Shown in pieces: positions 9,095 to 17,207 of a DNA stretch of 35,591 nt (its first letter is position 1; every line of letters begins with the position of its first letter). A model generated the notes under the pieces. It saw only the letters and a program-made list of their open reading frames with translations. It had not been told where the DNA came from and searched no databases. The translations under genes and the position numbers were made by a program. Source of the stretch: Bacteroidota bacterium (lineage in GTDB: Bacteria; Bacteroidota; Bacteroidia; Sphingobacteriales; Sphingobacteriaceae); NCBI GenBank assembly GCA_013288685.1, contig JABDBM010000040.1, positions 1 to 35,591 of the forward strand, in the 5' to 3' direction.

Positions 9095-9124
9095 CAAATC
9101 TATAAAAAATAGCTAAAGGTTAAA
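9095..9124 (-). promoter_or_regulatory. Candidate promoter for the GH35 gene
   Basis: On the minus strand a perfect -7 box TAGATTTG (9095-9102) is preceded after 18 bases by TTTA (9121-9124), one base off the -33 TTTG. The leader would be about 25-30 bases. Confidence 0.5.
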
Positions 9125-9266
9125 TATTGTTAAATAACCTTGCCAACGGCCCCTCATCGTTGTGTTTAACTCCATTTATAGCGATAATTACTGCGTTTAT
9201 CGGCACAAAGGCCGCTTTAATCTATTCTTGCTACTGAGGAAGTTTAAATTGGGTAAATTAGTTTTT

Positions 9267-10310
9267 ATGCGCAAAAGACTAAAGTCCGCTGTAATCATTG
9301 AGGCGCTGGTCCATATTTTGTTTTGGACTTTTATCACGCTGATACCAGTGCTCTCGCACCCCGAGAATATGCCCGCTAATTTGCTGTTTTCGCCCTGGCA
9401 TTTTGTTTTAATAAATGCACTGTTGGCCGTGCAGTTTTATCTCAACGCATTTTTCCTGATCCCGGTAGTACTAAACAAACATAAAAGGATAGGCTTATAT
9501 TTTATTTTGTTCCTTATTTCGTTTGTTACCATTCATATCATCATCCGGCAGTCGCATCCGCAAGTGCACTTCGGCCGGCTGCCCGGAACGTACGGCATTC
9601 CACCGAGGCCGCCTTTTTTTGCCGGTTTTAGCTTGTTGCCACTTATTGCTATTTCGGCCGCCGGTTTTGCATACCGTTATTTGGCCGATCAGTTCAGAAC
9701 CATCAATCAGGAAAAAGATATAACAAATGCGTCGTTGGTGTCTGAGCTGGCGTTTTTACGTTCGCAAATTAGTCCGCATTTTATTTTCAATGTTATCAAT
9801 AGTGTGGTGGCGCTTTCGCGATTAAATCCAACCTTAGTTGAGCCAACGCTAATACAGTTATCAAAACTAATGCGCTATATGCTTTATATAAGCGACGAGG
9901 AAAAAGTGACGCTGAAGGATAAAACCGATTACCTGCTCAGCTACATAGAATTGCAAAAGCTCCGCTTTCAAAACATGGTGAAAGTGACTTTAAATTTTGA
10001 TGTGGGTATACCCGAAAAAACCATTGAACCCATGTTGCTGATTCCCTTTGTTGAGAATGCGTTTAAACACGGTACGGCCGATGTTAATAGTGCAACGATT
10101 GATATCGTTATGCAATCGGATCATAAAATACTGGCTTTTATGGTGCAAAACAGCTATAACCCGCATCACCAAACACACAACGGCGACCACGGCATAGGGC
10201 TGGCCAATGTAAAACGCCGCCTGGAATTGTTGTATCCCGCCAAACATACCTTAACTATAAATCAAAGTAACAACACCTATAACGTTAACCTTCAAATACA
10301 ATTAAAATGA
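9267..10310 (+). CDS. LytS/YehU-type sensor histidine kinase
   Basis: Membrane sensor kinase that phosphorylates the adjacent LytTR regulator. Four membrane helices lie in the first half (AVIIEALVHILFWTFITLI; FVLINALLAVQFYLNAFFLI; LYFILFLISFVTIHIII; FSLLPLIAISAAGFAY). The His_kinase domain carries the phospho-acceptor in LRSQISPHFIFNVINSVV, and the ATP-binding part has LLIPFVENAFKHG and GIGLANVKRRLELLY. I choose ATG at 9267 (MRKRLKSAV), about 347 residues, because family members start just before the first helix. The same frame is open to ATG at 9162, adding 35 basic, poorly conserved residues; that longer form is the alternative. It overlaps the regulator by four bases (ATGA), so the two are translationally coupled. 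No sensor domain other than the membrane part is seen. Confidence 0.93.
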   Translation: MRKRLKSAVIIEALVHILFWTFITLIPVLSHPENMPANLLFSPWHFVLINALLAVQFYLNAFFLIPVVLNKHKRIGLYFILFLISFVTIHIIIRQSHPQVHFGRLPGTYGIPPRPPFFAGFSLLPLIAISAAGFAYRYLADQFRTINQEKDITNASLVSELAFLRSQISPHFIFNVINSVVALSRLNPTLVEPTLIQLSKLMRYMLYISDEEKVTLKDKTDYLLSYIELQKLRFQNMVKVTLNFDVGIPEKTIEPMLLIPFVENAFKHGTADVNSATIDIVMQSDHKILAFMVQNSYNPHHQTHNGDHGIGLANVKRRLELLYPAKHTLTINQSNNTYNVNLQIQLK

Positions 10311-11020
10311 TAAAATGCCTGCTGATTGACGATGAACCCCTCGCGCTTGATTTGCTGGAAGATAATTTAAAACACGTAAATTATATGCAGGTGGCCGGCA
10401 AATGCCGCCATGCCGGTGACGCCCTTTTGCAGCTGCAATCCGAAGAAATCGACCTTCTGTTTTGTGATATCCAGATGCCGGGCCTCAATGGCCTGCAACT
10501 GATAAAAAGCCTGGTAAAAAAACCGATGGTAATATTTGTTACTGCTTACGAAAAGTTTGCCATTGACGGCTTTGAGTTGGAGGTGATAGATTATTTGGTA
10601 AAACCTGTTCCGCTGGAGCGCTTTTTACGTGCCTGCCAAAAGGCACACCACTTGTTTGAGTTGAACCGGCAATCCAAACAAAAGCTACAACCCGCTAAAA
10701 AACACCTTTTTGTTCATTCGGAATACAACCTGGTAAAACTCAACGTGAGCGACATTGAACATATTGAGGGGTTGAAAGATTATGTAAAGATATACCTGTT
10801 TAATCAGCCTAAACCTATTATATCGCGCACCAGTATTAAGGCATTAGAGTTACAGTTGCCTGCGGAGCTATTTTTTAGAATACATAAATCTTATTTAATT
10901 AATGTTGACCATGTATTGCAAATACGTCGCGGTAAAGTAAAAACGCTTAACTCTGAGCTGCCATTGAGCGACAGTTACCGAGATGTGATACACAGGATGG
11001 TGGGCCGGGAAACGGAATAA
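10307..11020 (+). CDS. LytTR-family response regulator
   Basis: Cytoplasmic transcription regulator, partner of the kinase upstream. The 237 residues contain a receiver domain (about 1-117) with acidic pocket DDE (9-11 region), phospho-acceptor Asp54 in LLFCDIQMPG, Thr in FVTAYEKFA and Lys in DYLVKPVPLERF. A LytTR DNA-binding domain follows (about 133-233), recognised by VKLNVSDIEHIEGLKDYVKI, ISRTSIKALE and FFRIHKSYLINVDHV. Its start codon overlaps the kinase stop. No other gene lies in this operon, so the target is unknown. LytTR systems of this arrangement often control neighbouring transport or envelope genes. Confidence 0.96.
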   Translation: MIKCLLIDDEPLALDLLEDNLKHVNYMQVAGKCRHAGDALLQLQSEEIDLLFCDIQMPGLNGLQLIKSLVKKPMVIFVTAYEKFAIDGFELEVIDYLVKPVPLERFLRACQKAHHLFELNRQSKQKLQPAKKHLFVHSEYNLVKLNVSDIEHIEGLKDYVKIYLFNQPKPIISRTSIKALELQLPAELFFRIHKSYLINVDHVLQIRRGKVKTLNSELPLSDSYRDVIHRMVGRETE

Positions 11021-11049
11021 TGATGATATAACTTTCTAAATTGCTATTG

Positions 11050-11222
11050 CGATGATGAACGCCGAAGAATTGCTGCGCTTTGTTATCCCGAAGCAACTCC
11101 GCGATATTTAATGCTCTGACAAGTTAGGAGTAGCCGCGGCATTATATTTCCATCACTTTTTTTCGACAAAGGCTTTGCCCGCTGGGGCATAGGAAGGATC
11201 GATTATGGTTCACTATTAACGC
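11050..11222 (+). pseudogene. Possible degraded ORF or dispersed repeat remnant
   Basis: After the regulator stop, ATG at about 11051 opens a short frame reading MMNAEELLRFVIPKQLRDI and then a stop. Further on, other stretches look protein-like for 15-25 codons and then hit stops (ALYFHHFFSTKALPAGA, EGSIMVHY). The composition is coding-like, but there is no intact frame. The N-terminal peptide is loosely reminiscent of the start of some Bacteroidota transposases. I cannot identify it, and it may simply be part of the repeat that follows at 11269. Confidence 0.22.
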
Positions 11223-11249
11223 AATGTATTATCACGTTCATGCTCTTCT

Positions 11250-11305
11250 ACTTTCCGGTCTTTTCCGTCCCGATAATTATCGGGATTCCGGACTTTACTG
11301 ACTCC
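11250..11305. repeat. REP-like element with CCCGATAATTATCGGG palindrome
   Basis: A perfect 16-base palindrome (11269-11284) that differs from the one at 1270-1285 only in its two central bases. It is flanked by TTCCGG/CCGGA pieces and by tandem CCGGAC-type steps (11250-11305). It lies at the convergent ends of the LytTR regulator and the 910-residue surface protein gene, where it may also act as a terminator. Confidence 0.6.
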
Positions 11306-14027
11306 GGTATCGAAACACCTGCCTTCCCAAATTGCCATTATTATCAATACCCTCTACTACCACTTTATACGTTGTTTTACCATCAGCATTAAAAAACTCA
11401 AACGATGCTTTGCCGTCTTTGCCGGTAATGATGTTGGGTTTCCAATAAATTGTGCTGCGTAAATCGGGCAGGGCGGCATTTGTTTTTGGGTTATCGTACT
11501 GTGGCGAATAAAATACGCGCGACTTATAGTAGCCTCTTGGCATATAAGTGATAATACCCGGCGCATAGTGCTGATACGCATCGGATCCGCCGCCCCTTTT
11601 GGTAGTGATAACCAACACGCCATTACTACCCCGGCCGCCGTAGACAGAAAGATATTCAATACTGCGTAAAACTTCAATGGTTTCAATATCTGCAGCATTC
11701 AAATCGTTTAAAACGGTGGCATCAACATATACGCCGTTTACAATAATTTGCATTGGCCGGCTTAAGCTGCGGTTGGAGTATGGGGTATCATTACGAAAAG
11801 TAACGCCAAACAACATGCCCTGCAGGCAGTCTGTAAGTTTTGCACAGCCCATGCGGCCAATATCATCGGCTTTAAGCACCTGGTTAGCATTGCCCGGTCC
11901 ATTCAGGTTTGATGAGTTTTCAACCAGGGGGGCTTTTTGCGCTTTTATTTTTACTTCTTTTAGCAGGATGGCATGATTACCTATACCATATTTTAACTGT
12001 GTGTCATACCACAATTTACTATTTTGCAAAAAAGGATCGAGGCCATCGGTTATGTTTACCTTCAAATCGGCTGCATTTTTGTTTGCACCAACCGTTTGCG
12101 GCGTTATATTGTCGAGCTCTATTTGCAGGTTTTTACGATCTCTGGAAGTTCGGGCCTGTATCACAAACCTAACGCTATCCCTAAATACCAGGTTTGTGAA
12201 CGTAAATTTCCCGCTTTTATCTGAAATAGTATCCACCAAAAAAGCGCCGCCAGCTGTCGAAAATAAAGTCACCTTTCCATTTACTACCGGTTTGCCCAAC
12301 AGCGTTTTGATGTGCCCCGATATTTCCAGCGATTTCTCGGCTTCAAATTTTGCGGGCGGGAAACTATCGTTAAGTACCTGTTTCCATTCAAAGCGGTGAT
12401 AGCCCTGCGTCAGCATCAGCACATCCAAATCAGCGGCTGTTTGCTGATTAGGATTGTTAAAATAATAACCGGGTTTTTCAATATATCCTCTTAAATCAGA
12501 AGTAAGCAGTAGGTTTGATAAGATTGTATTTTCAGCGTTTTCATCAACTGGCACTTTGACATCATCAGTTACCGAAACCGAAAAGCTGCCGGTTACCGGG
12601 TTACCTGATGCATCCGCAGCATTCAAATTGATTTTTACTTTTTCGCGCGGGGCATAGGTTTGTTTTTCAGTTGATACCCCAAGTTTAAGCTGATCGGCGT
12701 GTTGTATAAATACTAAACGTTCGTTCAACGGCTCGCCGGTTTCCGTAAACAAGGTAAGCTGTACAATTCCGGTAGGGAATTTGCTTTTCGGTATAGCGGC
12801 AGTAAAAAACTTACTGCCAGGTTTGCTTTGTCCGGCATAATAAATTACACCGCCCATCTGGCCAATTAAACTCATCGTGCCGGTTTGCTGAGCTGCTGAA
12901 ATTACGGCTCCCGGTATTATTTTTACGATGATTTTGTCGTCGGCCGAATTGTCGACGCTTAACGAATATCCCGAGGTGGTTGCAACGGGTAATGCAACCG
13001 TGTTTACCGACCCATCGGCATAAGTAACCTGCGCTTTATAAGTTTTACCACTTTCGGGTTTTAAATTAAATATCCCCATCCCCAAATTGGAGGTGCTAAA
13101 AGTAGCCACCTGGTTATTTTGATCATCCATTACAGCGCCTTTTATAGCTGCTCCAAGCCCATCTGCACCAACTGCTTTGAAAGCAATTTTGGAGAAGTTA
13201 CCATTTACCAGGCTACCGCCTTCGGCGAAAAACTGCACATCAACCTTGCCCGACGCAGCTTTTATCAGCAACGATTTTGTAGCCGCTTTTTTGCCGGCCA
13301 GCTTAAGTGTGGTCACTATCCGCCCCATATCCGCCGGGTTAGTTGCCGCGCCGGCAAAACTGATATTTATATTTCCTTTATCATCCGTTTGCCCTTTGCC
13401 TTTAATAACGTTGTTTAAGCTGGTATGAATTTCGTAACTCACCGGGGTACCGGCATAGGGCGTTCCATCCGAATTGGAATAATTGACAGTGGCATTTGTT
13501 TTTGCCTGTCCGTTTTGGGTACTGAAGGTGTAGGTCGCTTTTGCAAAAACATCATTACCCGTTGCATTTACAATGGCGATGGTTTTATCAAAAAAATAAG
13601 CCTCACCCGCGTTGCGCATCCAATTGGTGTAGGCTCTGATCCGGTAGTTTCCTTCTTTAAGCGTATCGGGCAGTGCAAAATCGCCCCAGGTTAAACCTGC
13701 AGTAACAGGCAGTTTTATGCTTTGGCTTACCGAATCTTTATCATCAATCAATTCTACATTCAACACGCGGCTCAGGGCCGACAGTTGATGACTGCTGCCA
13801 ACCGTAATGTAAGCCTTAAACCATATATCATCGCCTGTGGCATAACAAGGTTTATCCAGCTGCAGGTAAACTTTCTCCTGTGGGTGGCTGCTTAGCCATT
13901 TATCCAGTTGCGCTGCTATTTTTTCGATAGGGCCATCATCAGTCGATGTAAATCCACATATTGCGGCAACCATTACGGTTGTAAACAGCACGGCAACTAT
14001 CCTTCTATAATTCATCATCTGTACCAA
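11295..14027 (-). CDS. MG2-domain / TonB-plug surface protein (carboxypeptidase-regulatory-like)
   Basis: Large exported protein of 910 residues with no assigned biochemical role. A signal peptide lies at about 6-26 (IVAVLFTTVMVAAICGF). An alpha-2-macroglobulin-like MG2 domain follows (about 45-155: EKVYLQLDKPCYATGDDIWFK and GNYRIRAYTNWMRN), then several beta-sandwich repeats, including one with ISGHIKTLLGKPVVNGKVTLF (about 570-590). Near the C-terminus is a TonB-receptor plug-like domain (about 700-815: VLKADDIGRMGCAKLTDCLQ, MQIIVNGVYVDATVLNDL, VYGGRGSNGVLVITTKRGG), then a short beta domain. There is no beta-barrel after the plug, so it is not a receptor itself. Proteins of this build are common in Sphingobacteriaceae. 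ATG codons at 14018 and 14015 (MMNYRR) are alternative starts. It is transcribed alone. Confidence 0.88.
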   Translation of the reverse strand: MVQMMNYRRIVAVLFTTVMVAAICGFTSTDDGPIEKIAAQLDKWLSSHPQEKVYLQLDKPCYATGDDIWFKAYITVGSSHQLSALSRVLNVELIDDKDSVSQSIKLPVTAGLTWGDFALPDTLKEGNYRIRAYTNWMRNAGEAYFFDKTIAIVNATGNDVFAKATYTFSTQNGQAKTNATVNYSNSDGTPYAGTPVSYEIHTSLNNVIKGKGQTDDKGNINISFAGAATNPADMGRIVTTLKLAGKKAATKSLLIKAASGKVDVQFFAEGGSLVNGNFSKIAFKAVGADGLGAAIKGAVMDDQNNQVATFSTSNLGMGIFNLKPESGKTYKAQVTYADGSVNTVALPVATTSGYSLSVDNSADDKIIVKIIPGAVISAAQQTGTMSLIGQMGGVIYYAGQSKPGSKFFTAAIPKSKFPTGIVQLTLFTETGEPLNERLVFIQHADQLKLGVSTEKQTYAPREKVKINLNAADASGNPVTGSFSVSVTDDVKVPVDENAENTILSNLLLTSDLRGYIEKPGYYFNNPNQQTAADLDVLMLTQGYHRFEWKQVLNDSFPPAKFEAEKSLEISGHIKTLLGKPVVNGKVTLFSTAGGAFLVDTISDKSGKFTFTNLVFRDSVRFVIQARTSRDRKNLQIELDNITPQTVGANKNAADLKVNITDGLDPFLQNSKLWYDTQLKYGIGNHAILLKEVKIKAQKAPLVENSSNLNGPGNANQVLKADDIGRMGCAKLTDCLQGMLFGVTFRNDTPYSNRSLSRPMQIIVNGVYVDATVLNDLNAADIETIEVLRSIEYLSVYGGRGSNGVLVITTKRGGGSDAYQHYAPGIITYMPRGYYKSRVFYSPQYDNPKTNAALPDLRSTIYWKPNIITGKDGKASFEFFNADGKTTYKVVVEGIDNNGNLGRQVFRYRSQ

Positions 14028-14143
14028 AACTCAAGTTTAGCTAAAATGTGAAGGTGTCTGGGTAACAAGTATGTTAAGGATGTGGTTTTGAGTAGTTTTT
14101 GTTAAAGGAGTGCAACTGTTCTCTTCTATATAATTAAATTAAA

Positions 14144-14266
14144 AATTTACCGCAGAGAAACGGAGGAGGCCAAGAGGGCGCTAAATTTGAACATTTATCT
14201 CCATTTATACTATTTCCACTCTCTGTGTTCTCCGTTTCTCCTCTGGTTTCTCCGTGGTTTAAAAAT
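14144..14266. repeat. Long imperfect hairpin repeat, copy B
   Basis: Left arm TTTACCGCAGAGAAACGGAG (from about 14146) and right arm CTCTCTGTGTTCTCCGTTTC through CTCCGTGGTTTAAA (to about 14264) are approximate inverse complements with an AT-rich loop. It has the same family ends as copy A and sits between the 910-residue protein gene start and the cupin gene end. A short minus-strand frame crossing it is not a gene. Confidence 0.75.
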
Positions 14267-14293
14267 AATCTGTTTATTTCGATTAACTTATAA

Positions 14294-14737
14294 TCACTTC
14301 CCCGTCTTCGCTGTGCGCCATTGCAAAGCATAGTAAGTAGTGGTACTACTGCCAGCATTTTTTATAGCGTGTAAATGCCCCGCCGCCTGGTATATTACCG
14401 AGCCTGGACCCAGCGGTTTCCATACGCCGTCGACCAGGGCTTTAACATTGCCCTCTTTCACAATTAACAATTCTTCTTCGGGATGGCGATGCGGTGCATG
14501 AGACGAGTCGCCGGGGTTTAGGGTGGTGATATGCAGTTCAAACTTATCCAGTGTTTCTGTAGGTGCATTAAAAACTTCCCGGCGTTGCCCGATGGGTGTG
14601 GGAATAACTTTCAGGTCGTTCCAGTTATACGCAGCCGATTGCAATGGCTGATCATTGTTTTTCCGGGCAATAATAGCCATCGGGATACACATCACCAGCG
14701 CGGTGATGCCTATGATTGTAAAATCTCTTTTTGTCAT
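14294..14737 (-). CDS. Cupin-domain protein with N-terminal membrane anchor
   Basis: Small 147-residue cupin beta-barrel protein, probably metal-binding; the substrate is unknown. One hydrophobic segment (about 7-24, TIIGITALVMCIPMAII) acts as a signal anchor, so the cupin would face the periplasm. Cupin motif 1 is clear: G76, His83 and His85 in HAPHRHPEEE, Glu89, Gly96. Motif 2 has Gly120, His123 and Asn127 in AGHLHAIKN. The first motif fits the pattern GX6HXHX3EX6G. Its start overlaps the stop of the upstream small gene by four bases (ATGA), so the two are translationally coupled. Members of this broad family include dioxygenases, isomerases and binding proteins; nothing here decides between them. 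Confidence 0.88.
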   Translation of the reverse strand: MTKRDFTIIGITALVMCIPMAIIARKNNDQPLQSAAYNWNDLKVIPTPIGQRREVFNAPTETLDKFELHITTLNPGDSSHAPHRHPEEELLIVKEGNVKALVDGVWKPLGPGSVIYQAAGHLHAIKNAGSSTTTYYALQWRTAKTGK

Positions 14738-15000
14738 GATAAGTATTGTTCGGTATTATTAAGTTCATTAATAGTTTCCTCGCTATCACAATTTTGCCAT
14801 AGTCGTTCTCTTAACTCCCTGGCAAATATGGTAGATGCCAAGCCGTTTTTCACCAGATGAATATCCTGAATAAGACTTGCAATTAAGGGCCCGTCGGCTG
14901 TATTTATAATTCCATTTTGCTCCCGTTGAGACACCCTCAAAAGGCCATCCATATCCCCACGAAATGAATTGTAAATTTTAACCTGATTTTGTGTGATCAT
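14734..15000 (-). CDS. Small protein of unknown function, coupled to the cupin gene
   Basis: An 88-residue soluble protein (MITQNQVKIYNSFRGDMDGL...), mainly helical and acidic at the end (NCDSEETINELNNTEQ), without signal peptide or membrane segment. I do not recognise the family. The middle, LIASLIQDIHLVKNGLAST, looks like an amphipathic helix pair. The frame extends upstream to a TTG at 15027, but a perfect -7 box at 15025-15032 puts the transcription start near 15018, so ATG at 15000 is the real start. Its stop overlaps the cupin start (ATGA), implying a joint role in a two-gene operon. Confidence 0.75.
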   Translation of the reverse strand: MITQNQVKIYNSFRGDMDGLLRVSQREQNGIINTADGPLIASLIQDIHLVKNGLASTIFARELRERLWQNCDSEETINELNNTEQYLS

Positions 15001-15024
15001 TTGAGTTTTACCGGTAACCGATAG

Positions 15025-15054
15025 CAAATTTAGGTTAAAAAAAAGCGTTACAAA
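15025..15054 (-). promoter_or_regulatory. Near-perfect promoter for the small protein / cupin operon
   Basis: Minus strand TTTG (15051-15054), 18 bases, then TAAATTTG (15025-15032): an exact match to the Bacteroidota -33/-7 consensus. The -33 box lies inside the stem of the upstream operon's terminator. The leader would be about 20 bases. Confidence 0.65.
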
Positions 15055-15074
15055 GCACTAAACTTTGTAACGCT
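15044..15074 (-). terminator. Intrinsic terminator of the M16 protease operon
   Basis: On the minus strand the 12-bp perfect stem AGCGTTACAAAG / CTTTGTAACGCT has a seven-base loop and is followed by a run of eight T. It starts 25 bases after the stop of the inactive M16 gene. Confidence 0.85.
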
Positions 15075-15098
15075 CATTCAATAACAGGACGATATTGT

Positions 15099-17186
15099 TT
15101 ATTTAAAATCGTCGGCAGTTACGCCGGTATTTAATTTAATATCGGTAACGGTCATGCTAAAATTTTGCGTTTGGCCGCCTGCAGATACGGTAACGTCAAT
15201 TTTATAGGGTAACATAACACTACCCACTTTGCGGTAATCGCTTATTTCATACGTTTGAGTAACAGCGGCATTATTGCTGGTAGTGGTGGTTTCGTTTTTC
15301 ACCAGCAATTTGCTTTTTACATCATAATACTCGGTTGATCTTTTGCCGCTGGGATCGGTAACGTCAACCTGGTAAGCATCCGAGCCGTTTACTTTTTGTA
15401 TACCTTTTACAGTCAATTTAAAAGCTGGGTTTTTCAGATAATCCAATTGCTCGGTTAATGAGGTAAAAACAGCTTTTTGCGCAATTTCTTCGGCAGTAAG
15501 ATCCTTTTTGTTGCCCATTTGCATCTCATAACCGGTTGTGCCGTCAAACATTGATTTCATCATCACGTTGCCGCCCATCGAAATAGTCATAACATCCTTG
15601 TTGGGCGCCAGTTTTTTCTCCGAAACATTCAGGCTCATTCCCTGCATGGCCATCGTCATAGTGGCATCGTATGCGGTTATTTTGCTCAGTTCGGTTGCCC
15701 CACCCGTCGCATCAATGTATCCCTTAATTATGTCGGTTGCATTTGTAGCCGGAACGGCGGCGGCAGCAGCGCCTTCAACAACCGGATTGGCGTATATATC
15801 ATATAACTTTACCGGGTAACCACTTTTTTTAAGGGCATCCAAAAACTTGCTGGCATTGCCTACGATTACTATACGCGCATTATCAAAGCTCATGTACGCT
15901 TGTGCGGCACGCTGTATGTCGTCGGCTGTAACCGCATTTACGCGTTGCAAATAGGTTTTGTAAAAATTTGGCGGCAAATCATTAATCAATATGTTGCTGG
16001 CAAAAGTGGCCATACGTGCCGGGTCTTCCAACCCCAATGCAAACGAACCATTGTACAAAGCTTTCGCGATATTCAATTCTTCGGCAGTGGCCTTTTCGGT
16101 GCGGATGCGTTTTATCTCATCCAAAAATGCGGTAACAGCGCTATCTGTTTTAGGCGTCCGTACAGATGCATCAGCAGTAAACGTACTTTGCCACCTGCCC
16201 GAACCCAGGCTGGAGTAAGCACCATAGGTAAAACCATGCTTCTCGCGCAAATCCATAAATAAACGACTTTCGGCGCCACCGCCTAAAGTATAGTTAGCCA
16301 ATAAGGCCGGGAAATAATCGGGGTTGTTTTTCTTCAGATCAACCAGATTTACAACCGTTATTTCTGATTGTACCGCATTTGGCACATCAATCACATCAAT
16401 TTCGGTTTTTGCTGGGTTCGGTACCTTTGCCAATACAGGCAGGGTCAGCGGCCGACCGCTCCACTCGCCAAAAACTTTTAATACCAATAGCTTAGCATCA
16501 GCGGGTTTTATATCACCAATAATAGTGAGATAACTTCTTGATGGGGTGATGTATTTTTGGTAAGCTGTTTTAACATCCTGTAGGGTAAGCGCGTTAACCG
16601 TTTCCTGGGTTTCATACTCACCGTCCGGATGGTTTTTACCATAAACAAGCGCATTCACCACTCTTGCCGAGATCGCTTTGGCACTTCTTTCGTTTGATTT
16701 TAAATTGGTTATTTCCTGTGTTTTTAGCTTGTCGAACGATTCTTGTGTAAATGCCGGCGCTTTTAACGCATCACCCATCAGTGTAAATGCGCTTTTAAAG
16801 TAACGGGTTAATGCCGACGCACTGCCACCCGATGAACTCAGTTCAACGGTGGCGCCAATTTTATCAACGGCATCGTCAAATGTTGCTTTGGGCATCGTTT
16901 TAGTGCCTTCGCTTAACATGCCGCCCATAATAGTCATTACACCGGCCTTTTTACCTTCTGTGATGGGCCCTGCGTCGATAACGAAACTGGCCGATACTTT
17001 TGGCAAACGGTGATCTTCGACCACTAAAACGGTAATTCCATTTTGCAATTTGTAAATAACAGGATCTTTAATGGTGATCACGGGCGCCGGACCAGGTTTA
17101 GGAGCCGTTGTACGATCAATGGTTTGTGCCTGCGCATATTGCATTAATAATGCCCCGGCCGCTATCATTATATATTTCTTCATCAT
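15099..17186 (-). CDS. M16-family protein, non-catalytic subunit with extra C-terminal domain
   Basis: Second member of an M16B zinc-protease pair. The 695-residue protein has a signal peptide (about 1-20, ending YAQA) and two M16 lobes (about 40-200 and 205-390, with TPSRSYLTIIGDIKPADA and LFMDLREKHGFTYGAYSSLG). The HxxEH zinc motif is absent: the matching place (about 82-95) reads GVMTIMGGMLSEGT. In this family the partner without zinc supplies the RxxxY-type substrate contacts, and RLFMDLREKHGFTYGAY is present. Residues about 483-695 form an added beta-rich domain (GYIDATGGATELSKI ... YYDVKSKLLVKNET) resembling LolA-like lipoprotein-sorting or DUF4292-type folds. It follows the catalytic partner by about 20 bases. 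The length is well above the usual 420-450 residues because of this fusion. Confidence 0.92.
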   Translation of the reverse strand: MMKKYIMIAAGALLMQYAQAQTIDRTTAPKPGPAPVITIKDPVIYKLQNGITVLVVEDHRLPKVSASFVIDAGPITEGKKAGVMTIMGGMLSEGTKTMPKATFDDAVDKIGATVELSSSGGSASALTRYFKSAFTLMGDALKAPAFTQESFDKLKTQEITNLKSNERSAKAISARVVNALVYGKNHPDGEYETQETVNALTLQDVKTAYQKYITPSRSYLTIIGDIKPADAKLLVLKVFGEWSGRPLTLPVLAKVPNPAKTEIDVIDVPNAVQSEITVVNLVDLKKNNPDYFPALLANYTLGGGAESRLFMDLREKHGFTYGAYSSLGSGRWQSTFTADASVRTPKTDSAVTAFLDEIKRIRTEKATAEELNIAKALYNGSFALGLEDPARMATFASNILINDLPPNFYKTYLQRVNAVTADDIQRAAQAYMSFDNARIVIVGNASKFLDALKKSGYPVKLYDIYANPVVEGAAAAAVPATNATDIIKGYIDATGGATELSKITAYDATMTMAMQGMSLNVSEKKLAPNKDVMTISMGGNVMMKSMFDGTTGYEMQMGNKKDLTAEEIAQKAVFTSLTEQLDYLKNPAFKLTVKGIQKVNGSDAYQVDVTDPSGKRSTEYYDVKSKLLVKNETTTTSNNAAVTQTYEISDYRKVGSVMLPYKIDVTVSAGGQTQNFSMTVTDIKLNTGVTADDFK

Positions 17187-17207
17187 TTTTGTTGCTATAA
17201 ATTATAA

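Noticed and set aside
9162..9266. Longer N-terminus of the histidine kinase starting at 9162
   Set aside because: It adds 35 residues that are basic and unlike family N-termini; ATG at 9267 lies directly before the first membrane helix.
12001..12399. 132-codon open frame on the plus strand within the 910-residue protein gene
   Set aside because: Antisense shadow of a real gene; the translation is Cys/Phe/Leu-rich without domain features.
14134..14358. Short minus-strand frame covering repeat copy B and the end of the cupin gene
   Set aside because: It runs through the hairpin repeat and overlaps the cupin in another frame.
15900..16262. 120-codon plus-strand frame inside the inactive M16 gene
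   Set aside because: Antisense shadow; no independent support.
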